Of a stretch of DNA of 64,000 bases, positions 27,701 through 39,700 are shown piece by piece. The stretch's first letter is position 1. The number at the start of each line of letters is the position of its first letter. The stretch comes from Amycolatopsis bartoniae (GTDB lineage: Bacteria > Actinomycetota > Actinomycetes > Mycobacteriales > Pseudonocardiaceae): positions 1,860,001 to 1,924,000 of the forward strand of contig NZ_JACHWH010000001.1 in assembly GCF_014191255.1 (NCBI RefSeq), read 5' to 3'. The translations under genes were made by a program, and so were the position numbers. The notes beneath the pieces are model-generated. The model saw nothing but the letters and a program-made list of their open reading frames with translations. It was not told the DNA's origin and did not search any database.

Positions 27701-30700
27701 GAACGGGTCCTCACCGCGGGAGACGTGCGTGCTCAGGTCGTCGAGCAGCTGCGTGAGCCGGGCGGGCGTGACCGGCTGGATCGTCCGGCGATCCACCTCC
27801 ACCCCGCCGTCGGAGCGCTTCGGGCGGCGCGGCTGTTCCCTGGTCGGCACCACCGAGGCGGCCAGCAATGCCTCATTGACGAGGGTGCGCACCCGGTCCC
27901 TCGTCCGCGCGGGGAGCCGGCCGAGCGAGCGGTCGAGCGCGACCAGCTGGTCCCGGGTGCCCTCGGGCAGCGGGTGGTGCTCCAGCTTGCCGTCGCTCGC
28001 CAGTGCGGCGAACTCGGCGATCCTGGCCCGCACCTCGGACCTGGGCAGCTCCAGCCGGGTCAGCCCGTGCGCGACCGCGTCGTAGCCGGTGGCGGCCTGC
28101 TGCTCCGGGGTGTGCCGCGGGTCGTCGAAGGTGACCTCGACGGTCGCCCGGCGCTGGTCCTCGGGAGCGAGGTGGGCCGGCGCCTGGGCGGTCTCGGTGC
28201 GCAGCTCGATGTCCTCCGGGCGCACCGTGACGTGGTCGCCCTGCAGCGCGGCGAGCTCCTCGGTCAGCGCGGCGCGGAAGTGGTCGAGCAGGTAGTCGGC
28301 GCGCCGCTGGGCGATCGTCTCGACCACCCCGGGGCCGAAGAGGCTGCTGCGGCGGCGGCCGCTGCCGTAACCGGTGACCGTGATCTTCGGGGCGGTCATG
28401 CCGAGGTCCGCCCGGAGCACCGCCGCACGAGCCGTGTCCCGCGCGGCTTGGCGGACACCGGCGAGCGTTTCGTGGGAAACGGTCCGCGCTCCCGGCTCGA
28501 ACCACACGCTCGCGGTCCGCCTGCCGTGCAGACCGCCCATGGCGACCGTCACCAGCGGGTTGACGCCCGGCGCCCTGCCGTAGGGCTCGTAGAGCAGTGC
28601 CTGCTGGTCGAAGAACGTCTCGCCCGGTTCCCGGGTGTACATCCGGAAGTGCCACCGCTGCCCGGCGGGCAGGGTGTTGAGCTCGGCGGCCATCGCCCGC
28701 CAGGCCCGCTGCCGGGCCTCCGGCTCGGCGTCGTCGTACCCCGTCTTCTCCAGTCCGGCGAGCGCGTCCGCCAGTTCGCGGTGGCGTTCGAGCCGCGCCG
28801 CTTCGGCGGTGTCGCCCGCCGAGCGCGCCTGCTCCGCCCGGGCGCCCAGGTCCGCGGCAACGCGCTGGAGCTCTCCCCGGTGCTGCCCCAGGTTGGCGTT
28901 GATGCCGTCGCGGACGGCGCGGTCGAGCTCCGCCCCGCGCGCGTAGTTCTCCAGCGTGATCTGCGTCCGGCCGTCCGCGCTCTCGGCGATCACGGTCGCG
29001 AAGTGGTAGCCGTGCGTCGCGTGCTCGCCACCGCGAGCCGCGTTGACCGTGTAGTCGGGACGGCCGTCGGGGCCCTCGTCCGGCACCGACACCCGCAGGT
29101 ACATCTGGCCGGGCTTGGCCCACGCGAACTGGTTCACGCCCATCCGCCGGGCGGCTTCGTCGAGCCGCTCACGCTGTTCCCGCAGCTGCGGCGCGTGGTT
29201 GAGCAGCTGCCCGTAGCGGCGCCCCGGCAGTGGGCGGCCCGGCGTGCCGCCCACTTCGCGCTGGTCCCGCGCGGCGAGCTCGGCGGCCCTATCAGCGTCC
29301 ACATCGGACAACCGGCCGTGCTCGACGATCTCCGCGAGCCCCTCGGCGAGATGGAAGGCGCCGGTGACCTCCAGGCCGTCGGTGGCGTCGGCCGGAGTCG
29401 TCACCCGCTCGCCGTCCGCGTCGCCGAACAGCAGGGTGTCCGCCGTGGCGCCGTGCACGACGGTCGAGAAGTCGATGCAGACGTCGCTCAGGTAGTCGGG
29501 CAGCCGCGGCACGACGCGGTGCAGCACCTGCTCCCGGCCGTCCTGGTCGAGCACCAGCCGGGTCTCCTGCACCTCCAGCTCGATACCGGTTCCGGTGCGC
29601 CGCAACGCCTTCCGGGCCTGGTCCAGCACGTCGGAGGTCGCGAAGAACTCCTTGGCCTCGTTGGCCCCCTCGATCCCGTCGACCGACCGGGTGCCGTTGA
29701 TGCCCAGTGTCCCGTCGCCGGCGGTGCGCAGCTCCGGCCGGTACTGCGAGACGAAGTCGCTGTCCTGCCGCCCGAAGACCGGGAACGCCCCGTCGGTGTG
29801 CCGCTGCGTCTCGACCGGCCGCAACGACTCGAAGAGCCGCGCGCCCAGGGGCTCCGGCCGGTAGGAGAGCGTCAGGTTGGGCCGCGGGGCGGGAGCCGCG
29901 ACCGGTGCCGCGGACGGGCGGCGCTCGTCCTGCTCGATACCGAGGTGGACCAGCGAAGGCGGCAGCCCGGGCCCGAACCGGACGACCGGGACCGCGCGGT
30001 GCTGCTCCTCGATGTCGTCGAGGATCTTGCGCTGGAACTCGGTCTCCGGCTTCCAGTACTTGACCGCGCCGTGCTCGACGCCCATCTCCCGGCCGGTGAG
30101 CAGGTACACCATGCGCTCGTAGTCGGCCTGGTGCAGGCTCGCCCCGTCCTCGGGCAGCCGGATGTCGTACAGGTCGTTGTCGCCGGTGATGTTCCGGAAC
30201 TCGTCGTCCTTGCGTTGCTGCACCAGGCCGTCGACGACCCGGAACCGGCCCTGCTCGGCCAGTTCCCGCATCGGGTCCGCCAGCTCGGCGTACTCCCGCG
30301 AGCGGTTGTCGTACCGCTGCAGCACCGCCTCGTGGAGTGACTCCGGCACGTTCGCCAGATCCGGCCGTTGCGGCTCGAAGTAGCCGACGAGCCCGATCCG
30401 CTCCCGCGGCACGCCGAGGTGGACGTCGAGCTCGGTGATCGTCTTGGCCTTGATCTCCGCCGGCTTCGGTACGGCGCCGCGGGCCCGCCACGTGACGGAG
30501 GCGGGGTTGGTGGGCCGCACGTCGATGACGACGCCGAAGCGGTCGACCATCTTCTGGAACCGGTGCTGGTCGCGCTGGGAAAGTCCGTACTGGGTCTCGA
30601 TGGTGCGCTCGTCGACCACGTCCGAATGCGCCGACCGCAGCGAGACCCAGCTGCTCTGGCGCCGCAACGACGACGGGAGCACGGGCTCGACGCGCTCGTC

Positions 30701-33700
30701 GAGCTCGTCGAAGAGCTCCTCGACGAACCGGGACGCCTCGCGCTGGATGGCGGGCAGCCGCGGCGGCTCGTCGGAGGCGAGCGTGACCGACCGCTGCTGC
30801 GCGCGCTCGCCGTCGGGGACGCGGACCGTGCCGTCTTCGAGGATCTCCACGCGGGTGGACGGACCGCTGACGTCGCCGTGGTAGCCGTCCTTCCGCAGCA
30901 GGTCACGCAGGTTCCCCAGGCGCCCGCCCAGCGCGGGGTCGTCGACGCGGCAGCTGAGCACCACCAGCTCGGGCTTGTCGCGCCACGCCTGACCACCCGG
31001 CAGCTCTGTACTGTTGAGCAACCGCAGCACACCGGCCTCGTCGAGGCGGATCCGCTTCCCGTCGGACTTGCGCCAGACCGAGAAACCACCCTCGTCGTGG
31101 TGCATGACCGGGGTGTACGCGTTCGGGTCACCCGCGCCGCGCTGGAACGCCGACTGCACGATCTCGGCCTCGCCCGGGCCGGGGAAGAACACGCCGTTGA
31201 CGTTGCCGTCACGGTCGGTCAGCGGCACGAAGTCCACATCGGACAGTTCGATGTGCTCCGGGCCCAGCAGGTCCGCCAACGGAACCGGATTGTCCACAGT
31301 GGCCGGACGGTCCATCGTCACGCCGCGCGGCGCGTCCGGGCCGAACGGCCCGGTCTCCGGCCGCTGGCCGTCGACGTGCACCTGGACGGTGCCGATCATC
31401 GGCTCCATCGCGCTCAGGTGCTCGCGCACCGGCACGTCCACGCGGTCCAGCACCTGCTCGGCGGTCAGCCCGGTCCGGCCCTGCGGGTACTGGGCGAGGC
31501 GCCGCCGGACGGCGGCCTCGACGATCGCGCGGAACGGCGCGCCGCGCTCCGCCGAGTCGAGGGCGCCGCCCGGGAAGCGCAGCAGGTGCACCGTCATGTC
31601 GAGCCGCGGCTGCTGCCCGTCGCGCGCCGCGACCATCGCGTCGGTGAAGCCCTCGGCCATCCACTCGATCCGGCGGCGGTTGCTGACCGCGATCCCGCCC
31701 GGCCCCTCGACGCGGGTCGTGAAATCGCTCTGCGCGCGGTACGAGTCGACTGTCCGCCTTGGACTGTCGTGGACGGCCAGCTCCCAGGTGCCGTGGTTGG
31801 CGTTGTTGCCCGTGACCGGGTTGAAGCTGAGCTCCCATGCTTCGGGACGGTCGGGGTACCGCTCCGCCGGGAACAGCTCGTCCAGCGCCGCCCGCAGCTC
31901 GTTCGGCACCTCCTCCCGCAGCATCTCCGCGACCTGCTCGAACCGCTGCTCCGCCACCCGGCTCGGCAGCTGCCGCACGTCGATCCGCAGGTCCATGCCC
32001 TCGCGGCCGCGATTGGGGACGGCCATCGCCTCGCGCACGATCGCGCGCGCCCCGACCCGCAGTGCGGCCCGGTCGGACTCGGACAGTCGCGGCTGCCGCA
32101 CGTCCTCGATCCGCCCACGGGCCCGCACCACGGGCTGTCGCGGCGCCGTCGGCTGCAGGGTCCGCGTGGGCTGGGTGACCTGCGTGGCGTGGGTGGGTTG
32201 CGTCGCCTGGGTGGGCTGCGCTTCGGCCGCGCGCCGGGTGTCCTCGCTCAGCCGCCGCTGCCGGGGCTCCTGCGCGGCCAGCAGCTCGGCCTCCGACCGG
32301 CTCTCGGCCCGCGAACGCCGCCGCTGGGCCTCCACTTCCTGGCGGCGCTGCTCGTCCAGGGCGCGGCGCCGCTGCTGGGCCTCCACCTCCTGGCGACGCT
32401 CGTCCAGGGCACGGCGCCGCTGCCGGGCCGCCTCGCGGATCCGCTCCTGCTCGGCCTCCGCGGCGGCGCGGCGCCGCTCCTCCTCCGCACGGCGCTCCGC
32501 CGCCGCGCGGGTCCGCTGCTGCCGCGCTTCGGCACGGCTGCGCTGCCGCTCGGCTTCTTCGGCCCGCTGCCGCTCGGCTTCCTCGGCCCGCTGCCGCTCG
32601 GCTTCCGCTTCGGCCCGGTGCTGCTCGTCCAGCCGGGCCTGGTTCTCCCGCTGCTCACGCCGGCGCTGGTCCTCCCGGCCCCACCACGAGTCCTCACGCG
32701 CCTCACGGGCCCGCTGCTCGTCCAGCCGAGCCTGGTTCTCCCGCTGCTCACGCCGGCGCTGGTCCTCCCGGCCCCACCAGGAATCCTCACGCGCCTCACG
32801 GGCCCGCTGCTCGTCCAGCCGAGCCTGCTCCTCCTGCTGCTCACGCCGGCGCTGGTCCTCCCGCGCCCACCAGGAGTCCTCGCGCGTCCGCTCGTCCGGG
32901 CCCGGTTCCGCGGTGGTCGCGGGCCGGTTCCCGGCGCCGTCGGCGGTGTGCTGCGGACCGGCATCCGGCGTGGTGGGCTGCATCCGCAGCTCCCACCTGC
33001 CGTAGTCCGCGCGCGACGATCCGGCGACCACGCGCTGGTGCACGTTCCACGTCAGGTCGTCGGCGGAGCGCAGGGGGAAGCCGCCCCCGCGCAGGATCTG
33101 GTCGACCGCGCCGCGTACGGCCTCGCCGACCGCGCCGGACATCTGGCCGTGCGCCTGGCTCATCGACCGGGGCCCGTGCAGGGTCAGCAGCACCTCGACC
33201 GAGGTGTGGCCGCGCCCGACCAGCCCGGCGATCTGCGCGGCGACGGCACCGACCGCCGCGGTTTCGCCCGGCGTGAGCACCGGGCCGCCCTGCTCGGTGA
33301 ACTGGCCCTGGGCGAGCACCGGGGCGCCGGACAGCCGCACGTAGCGGGCCAGCTCGCTCTCGGCGGGCCGTGCCGCGGGAGCTTCCGGCCCGCGTGGCCC
33401 CGCGCCGGGCCGCTGCGTCGCGGCGGACTCCGCCGCCGGCTGCAGCCGCAGGTCCCACCTGCCGTGGTCGCTCACCGGTGCGTCCGGCAGCGCCTCCCGG
33501 CGGAAGTGCAACGTCAGCTCGCCCGCCGAGCGCACCGGGAAACCGCCGCGGCCCAGGACGTCGTCCACCGCTCCCTGGATCGCCCGGCCCAGCGCGTTGG
33601 ACATGCGGTTGTGCTCCTGGCCCGCCGGCCCGTGCAGGTCGAGCTGCACGTCGAAGGCGGTGTGCCCCTGCGCCACCAGCGCGGCCAGCCGGCTCGCGAT

Positions 33701-36700
33701 CGCGCCCACCGTCGCGCTGTCGCGCGGGGTCAGCTGCTCCGGGCGCGCGGTGTCGAACCGTCCCTGGCCCACCGGGGCGACGGCGGCCGGCTGCTCGGCG
33801 GCCCGGCCCGGTTCCAGCCGCAGCTCCCACCTGCCGAAGTCCCTCGGCGGCGCGTCCGCCCGCGCCTGGCTGCGCAGCGACACCGCCAGTTCCTGCGCCG
33901 ACCGCACCGGGAAACCGCCGCGGCCCAGGATGTCGTCCATCGACTGCCGGAGCGCGTCGGCGACGGTGTTGACCATCCGGCTGTGCACGGGAGCCAGCTG
34001 CTCCGGCCCGTTGAGGTGCATCGACAGGTCGAACGACCGGTGCCCCTGCCGCACCAGCCCGGCGAGCCGGCCGGCGACCCGGCCGATCGTGGCCCGGTCC
34101 TGCGGGGACAGCACCGGCTCACCGCGCTCGGTGAACTCGCCACCGGCCAGCGGCTCGCCGTGCATCGCCGCGGGCTGCTGCTGCACGGCCGGCTGCGACG
34201 GCGCCAGCCGCAGCTCCCACCTGCCGTACTCGCTCGCGGGCACATCCGGTCGCCCGCTGCGATGCAGCGACAACGTCAGCTCGCGCGAGGACCGGACCGG
34301 GAACCCGCCCCGGCCCAGGATGTCGTCCACGGACTCGCGGAACGCACCGCCGACCGTCGCCATCATCCCGATCTGCTCGGGCGTCAGCTGGTCCGGACCA
34401 TCCAGGTGCAGCGCCACGTCGAACGACCGGTGCCCCTGCCGCACCAGCCCGGCGAGCTGGGCGGCGGCCTGCCCGATCGCCGCCCGCTCCGGCGGCGACA
34501 GCACCGGCGCGCCTTCATCGGCGAACTGGCCACCGGCCACCGGCTCGTTCTGCTCGACCGCGGGCTGCTGCTGCGGCGCGCGGTTGCCCTCCGGCTCGGG
34601 GGTGACGTCGTAGAGGCTGTCGAAGTCGTCCGGCCGCTCCCGCGGCGCACCCGCCGTGGGCTCCAGCCGCAGCTCCCAACGGCCGTAGTCGCTCTCCGGC
34701 GCGTCCTCCCGCACGTCCTGCAGGTAGTTCAGCCTCAGGTCGGCCGTCGACCGGTCCGGCCCCAGCGCGCCGTTCACCGCCTGCTGGAACGCCCAGCCGA
34801 TCGCGGTCCCCATCTGGGCGTGCACGTTCGCCAGCTGCTCCGCCGGGCCGTTCAGGTTCAGGTGCACGTCGAACGACCGGTGCCCCTGCGCCACCATCCC
34901 GGCGAGGCGGGTCGCGACGTCGTCAACCGCGGCCGCGTCCTCGGGCGACAGCACCGGCCCGCCCTGCTCCGTGAACTCGCCGCGAGCCGTGGGCATGGCG
35001 GGAGCCTCCGGCGTCTCGGCCCGCGGCGCCGCCGCGTCCGACGGCTGCAGCCGCAGCTCCCACCTGCCGTACTCGCTCTCGGGCGCGTCGGTGCGGCCGC
35101 CGCGGTGCAGCGGCAGGGACAGCTCCTGCGACGAGCGCACCGGGAACCCGCCGCCGCCGAGGATGTCGTCCACCGCCTGCCGGAACGCGCTGCCGACCGC
35201 CGCCACCATCTGGATGTGCGCGGGCGCCAGCTGTTCCGGGCCGTTGAGGTGCAGCAGCACGTCGAACGACCGGTGCCCCTGCGCGACCCAGCCGGCGAGC
35301 CGGCCCGCGGCCTCGCCGATGGCCGCCCGCTCCGCCGGGGCGAGCGCCGGCCCGCCCTGCTCGGTGAACTCGCCACGGGCCATCGGCTCGCTCGCCGCCA
35401 GCCGCTCCAGCGGGGTCGGCTCGGGCTGGGGCTGCTGGGCGAGCTCGTCGAGCACCGCCTGCACTTGCGCGTCGGTCAGGCCGAACGGGGCGTTCGGGTC
35501 CGGCTGCTCGGGAAGACCGAACCCGAAGTCGTACGGGTCGAAGTTCGCCGGGTCGAAGCCCACCTGCTCGAAGAGGTTCGGGTCGAAGCCCTCCAGCGAG
35601 CCGAGCGCCGGCGTGCCGTCGAAGTTCAGCGCCGTCAGCGCGTTCGCCAGCTCGGTGCCCGTGCTGGCCGGGGTCGCGGTCGGCTCCTGCGGCGCGGTCA
35701 GGTTGGCCCGGTCCGGCTCGGGGGTGACGTCGTACAGGCTGTCCCAGCCCTCCGGCCGCGCCGACGGCAGCAGCCGCAGCCCCCAGCTGCCGTACTCGCT
35801 CTGCGGCGCGTCCTGCCGCGTGTTCTGCCGGAAGCGCAACGACAGCTCGTCCGTCGACGCCACCGGGAACCCGCCGAGGCCGAGGATGCCGTCCGTGGTC
35901 TCGCGCAGCGCCTCGTCGATCACCTCCCGCATCCGGGCGTGCGGCTGGGCCATCCGCTCGGCCGGGCCGTTGAGGTCCAGCACCACGTCGATGGACCGGT
36001 GCCCCTGCGCCACCAGCCCGGCGAGCTGACCGGCGGCCCGGCCGATCGCCGCCCGGTCCGCCGCGGTGAGCACCGGCCCGCCCTGGGGGGTGAACTGCCC
36101 TTGGGCCACCGGCTCCGGCTCGCCCTGGTCGGCGCGCGGGGTGGCGCCCCCGTCGAGCTCGTCGAGGAACGCCTGCGCGACCTCCGGGTCGAGGTTCGAC
36201 AGGTCGAAGGCGCTGAGATCGAACGCGGCGGGCTCGGTCTCCTGCTGCCCGAGGTTGTCGAGGTCGAAGGTCCCGGGATCGAAGTTGTCGAAGTCGAAGA
36301 TGCCAGGGTCGAAGTTGGCGAGGTCGAAGCCCGCCGCCTCGAAGAGGTTCGGGTCGAAGCCCTCCAGCGACGGGAACGTGTCCGGCGCGCCGATTTCTTC
36401 GATGCGCGGGAGGTCCGCACGCGGCGTGTCGACGTCCATCTCGTCGGCGCCGGAGCGGTTCGTGGGCGCCTCCGACTGCCCACGGGACAGTGGCGCCGGG
36501 GTGCTGAAGTCGAGCGGCTCTGGCAGCAGGCTGAACGGGTCGTCCCAGACGGCGTTCCAGTCGAACTGCGCGTAGGGGTCCTCGGGTTCGGGCTCCGGCC
36601 TGCCCTGGTTGCCCTCGAAGTCGAACACGTCGTCCATGAGGGCGTCGACCGCGGCTTCGTCCACTTCGGACTCGGAGTCCGAGACCTCCGGCTCGTCGCG

Positions 36701-39700
36701 GGTCAGGGGAGCGATGTCGTGCCCGTCCGGGCCGTTCATCAGGTCCGCCAGCATCTGTTCCGCGAACGGGCTCATCGCGTCGTCGAACACCGACGCGCCC
36801 CGCTGCACGGGCGGTTCCGGAGTGGGGCCCCCGAACAGGCTGTCCTCCTGGTCCGGGCCCCCGAACAGGCTGTCCTCCTGGTCCGACGTGTCGGAGGAGT
36901 CCTCTTCGGACCGGCTGGACGACTCGTGGCCGGACTCGGCGTCCTGCTGTCCACCGGTCTCGGGCGCGTCCGGCACGGGCTCCTCGACCGTGATGCGTGG
37001 CGGGCTCTCGACCTCGTCGGCCGGAACGCTTTCGGTCATCCGCAGGTCGACGCCGCGGCCGAGCCGGTTCTCCGGATTCCACCTGACCTGCACGCGGTCG
37101 CGCATGATCTCGTCGACGGAAGGCAGCCAAGCCCGGCGGCGGCTGTTGTTGCGGGCCGCGGCCAGCGCCCGCCGCACCAGCGCCTCGACCTGACGCTGGC
37201 GTTCGGGCCCGACGACGTGGCTGCCGGCGATGTCGATGGTCAGGTCGGGACGCCGGTCCACGGTGCTTTCAGCCAGCCGCGACAGGAAGCCCTCGGCCGC
37301 GCGGTTCAGCCGCCATTCGAACGCGGCCGGCGTGCGCGAACTGGCGTTGCTGAGGAAGGCGCCGGTCAGCTCCTGCGCGCCGCGGTAGTCGTCCGCGGTG
37401 CGCCCCGTCGTGGGGTACGACCGGATGCGGACCTCACCGTCGTAGCCGCTGCGGTCGTTGGTCCAGGTCCAGGTGATGGGCAGGTTCCGGGGGTCGATGC
37501 CCGCGCTCTCCAGGCCGCCGTGCAGCCGGCGGTCGATCTCCTGCCGCACCCGCTGGCGGACGGTCTCGTTCCGCCAGTTGCTCGCGATGCCGACCGTGAT
37601 GCGGACCTCGGGCAGTTCCGCGTCCGGTGCCAGCGCCGCGATCTCCGTGCCGATGCGCTGCGCGAAGCCCTCGATCGCCTCCTCGTCCGGCGCGAACAGC
37701 CGCACGGTGTGGTCGTTGATCGAGTGGAAGTGCCCCCTCAGCCTCGTGTCGTCCTGGCGGGGCGCACGGGGTGCACGGGGTCCACGGGGCGCGCGCGGCC
37801 GGGGCGCGGCGGGCGGGGTGGACTCGTCGCTTTCGCTGGACTCGTCGCGTTCGCCGGGCGCGTCGGCCGGCTCGTCCTGCCCTGGCTGCTCTCCCTGGCG
37901 CACGTCGAACAGGACGGCGGACGACGCGTTCTGCTGGACGTGGGAGTCGAACCGGACGTGGTCGGCCAGCAGCTGGTTGACGGCGGGGGCGTCCTCGTGT
38001 CCGGCACGCGCTTCGGCGAAGGCGTTGCGAACGAGGTCGCGGACCTCCTGCAGACGGGCTCCGGCATTGCGCTCGCTGGGGTTGACCACGCCGACCACCA
38101 GCGTCCCGTGGTCGCCCTCCGGATCGGCCAGCACCCGCCCGGCGAAGCCCTGGGCCAGCAACCTGACCCGCTGCCGCGCCGTCTCCGACAGCACGGAGAA
38201 GTTCGGCATGAAGAACTCGGTGAGCGTGCGGGCGTTCCGCAGGCTCTCCGTGGTGATGTTCGGCGTGTTGTGGAACGCGGCCCGCATGGTGACCGGGTGA
38301 CCGGGAGGGGCCTGGTTGGTCAGGTACGTGAAGCGCAGTCCATCCGGTACCGGCCCCCTGGCCTCGATCGCGCGCCGCAGGACCCCTTCCAGCCACGCGT
38401 GCTCCTCGGTGCGCACCCCGTGCGCGGAACCGCCGACCCGGCGCAGGTGCAGGCGCACGTCGCCGAGCACTTCTCCCCGCGCGGCGCGCTCGTGCACCTC
38501 GGCCGCGAATTCGTCGGCGGCTTGCGCGAGCTCCGCCTGGCTGTCGTCGGTGAGCCGGAACGGCTGGCCGGGAGTGAGCTCTCCCGTCCAGTGGCTGGTT
38601 TCGGCGTCGGTGCGCCGGGCGAAGCGGGAAGCGCTTCCCGCGGGCAGCCTGGTGGTCGGCACCGCGGGCGCCTGCGCGCGGGGCTCGGGAGCCGGTGCGG
38701 GAGCCGGTTGTTCCGCCGGAGCGGGGGCTGGTTCCTGCCGCGGCGCGGGGGCGGGCGCGGGAACCTCGTCGCCGCCGATCTCCGGCTGGACCGCCCTGGC
38801 CTCCTGCGGTCGCTGGTCCAGTTCGTGCTCGGGCCCGACGAGGTCGACGAGCAGCTCGCCCCGGCTCGGGCCGGTGCTCTGGCGGAACTCGACGTGGTCG
38901 CGGATCAGCTGTTCCGGCGTCAGCTCGGATCCTTCGGGCAGTGCGGCCCGCACCGCCGCGTTCAGCTCGGCCGTGACCGTCCGGGCGCGCTGGGCGGCCA
39001 GCCCCTCCCCGGTGGTGCGCAGGTCGAGGACGAGGCGGGGCCGCTCGTTCGGGTCGTCGTTGTCCCGCACCCGCTGGACCAGGCCCTCCACCATGCGCTC
39101 CAGCCGGTAGCGCGCGGCGCTCGGGATCGCGGCACCGCGGGTGAGGAAGGGGACGTCCAGCTGCCGCGCGGCGCGGTAGCTCTGCGCGGCCGCGTGCGGG
39201 GACCGGTGCACCGTGATCTGGACGTTCGGCGCCTCGTTGACCTGGGGGTCGTACTCGAGGTGGTCGAACGCCAGCCACAGCCGGTCCGGGTCCACGCCCC
39301 TGTTCTCGAGCGCGGTGCGCAGCTCGTCCTCGAGCATCTCGAACAGGGCCGGTCCGTGCTGCCTGCGCCGGAAAGCCGTGTCGGTCAGGTGGAACCGGAC
39401 GTCCGGCAGCTCCCTGTCCTGCTCGACGAGCGCCGCGATGTTCTGCGCGACACCGTCCACCAGTTCGCCGAGCGTGGCCTGGTCGTCCGGTGCCAGCCGC
39501 AGCGGGTCGTCTCGGGAGAGGTCGGCGCTCCACTCGTGTTCGACCGGATCCGTCCGGCGGCTGCGGCTCCGCTGCGGCCGCAGCGGGGCGCCCTGGGCGG
39601 CGGGCAGGGGGATCAGCCCATTCGCCCCGATGTCCTGGGCGGGCACCGCGCGGGCCTGGTCGCCCCAGGTCAGCTCCGCGTCGTGCTCGCCCGGCCCCTC

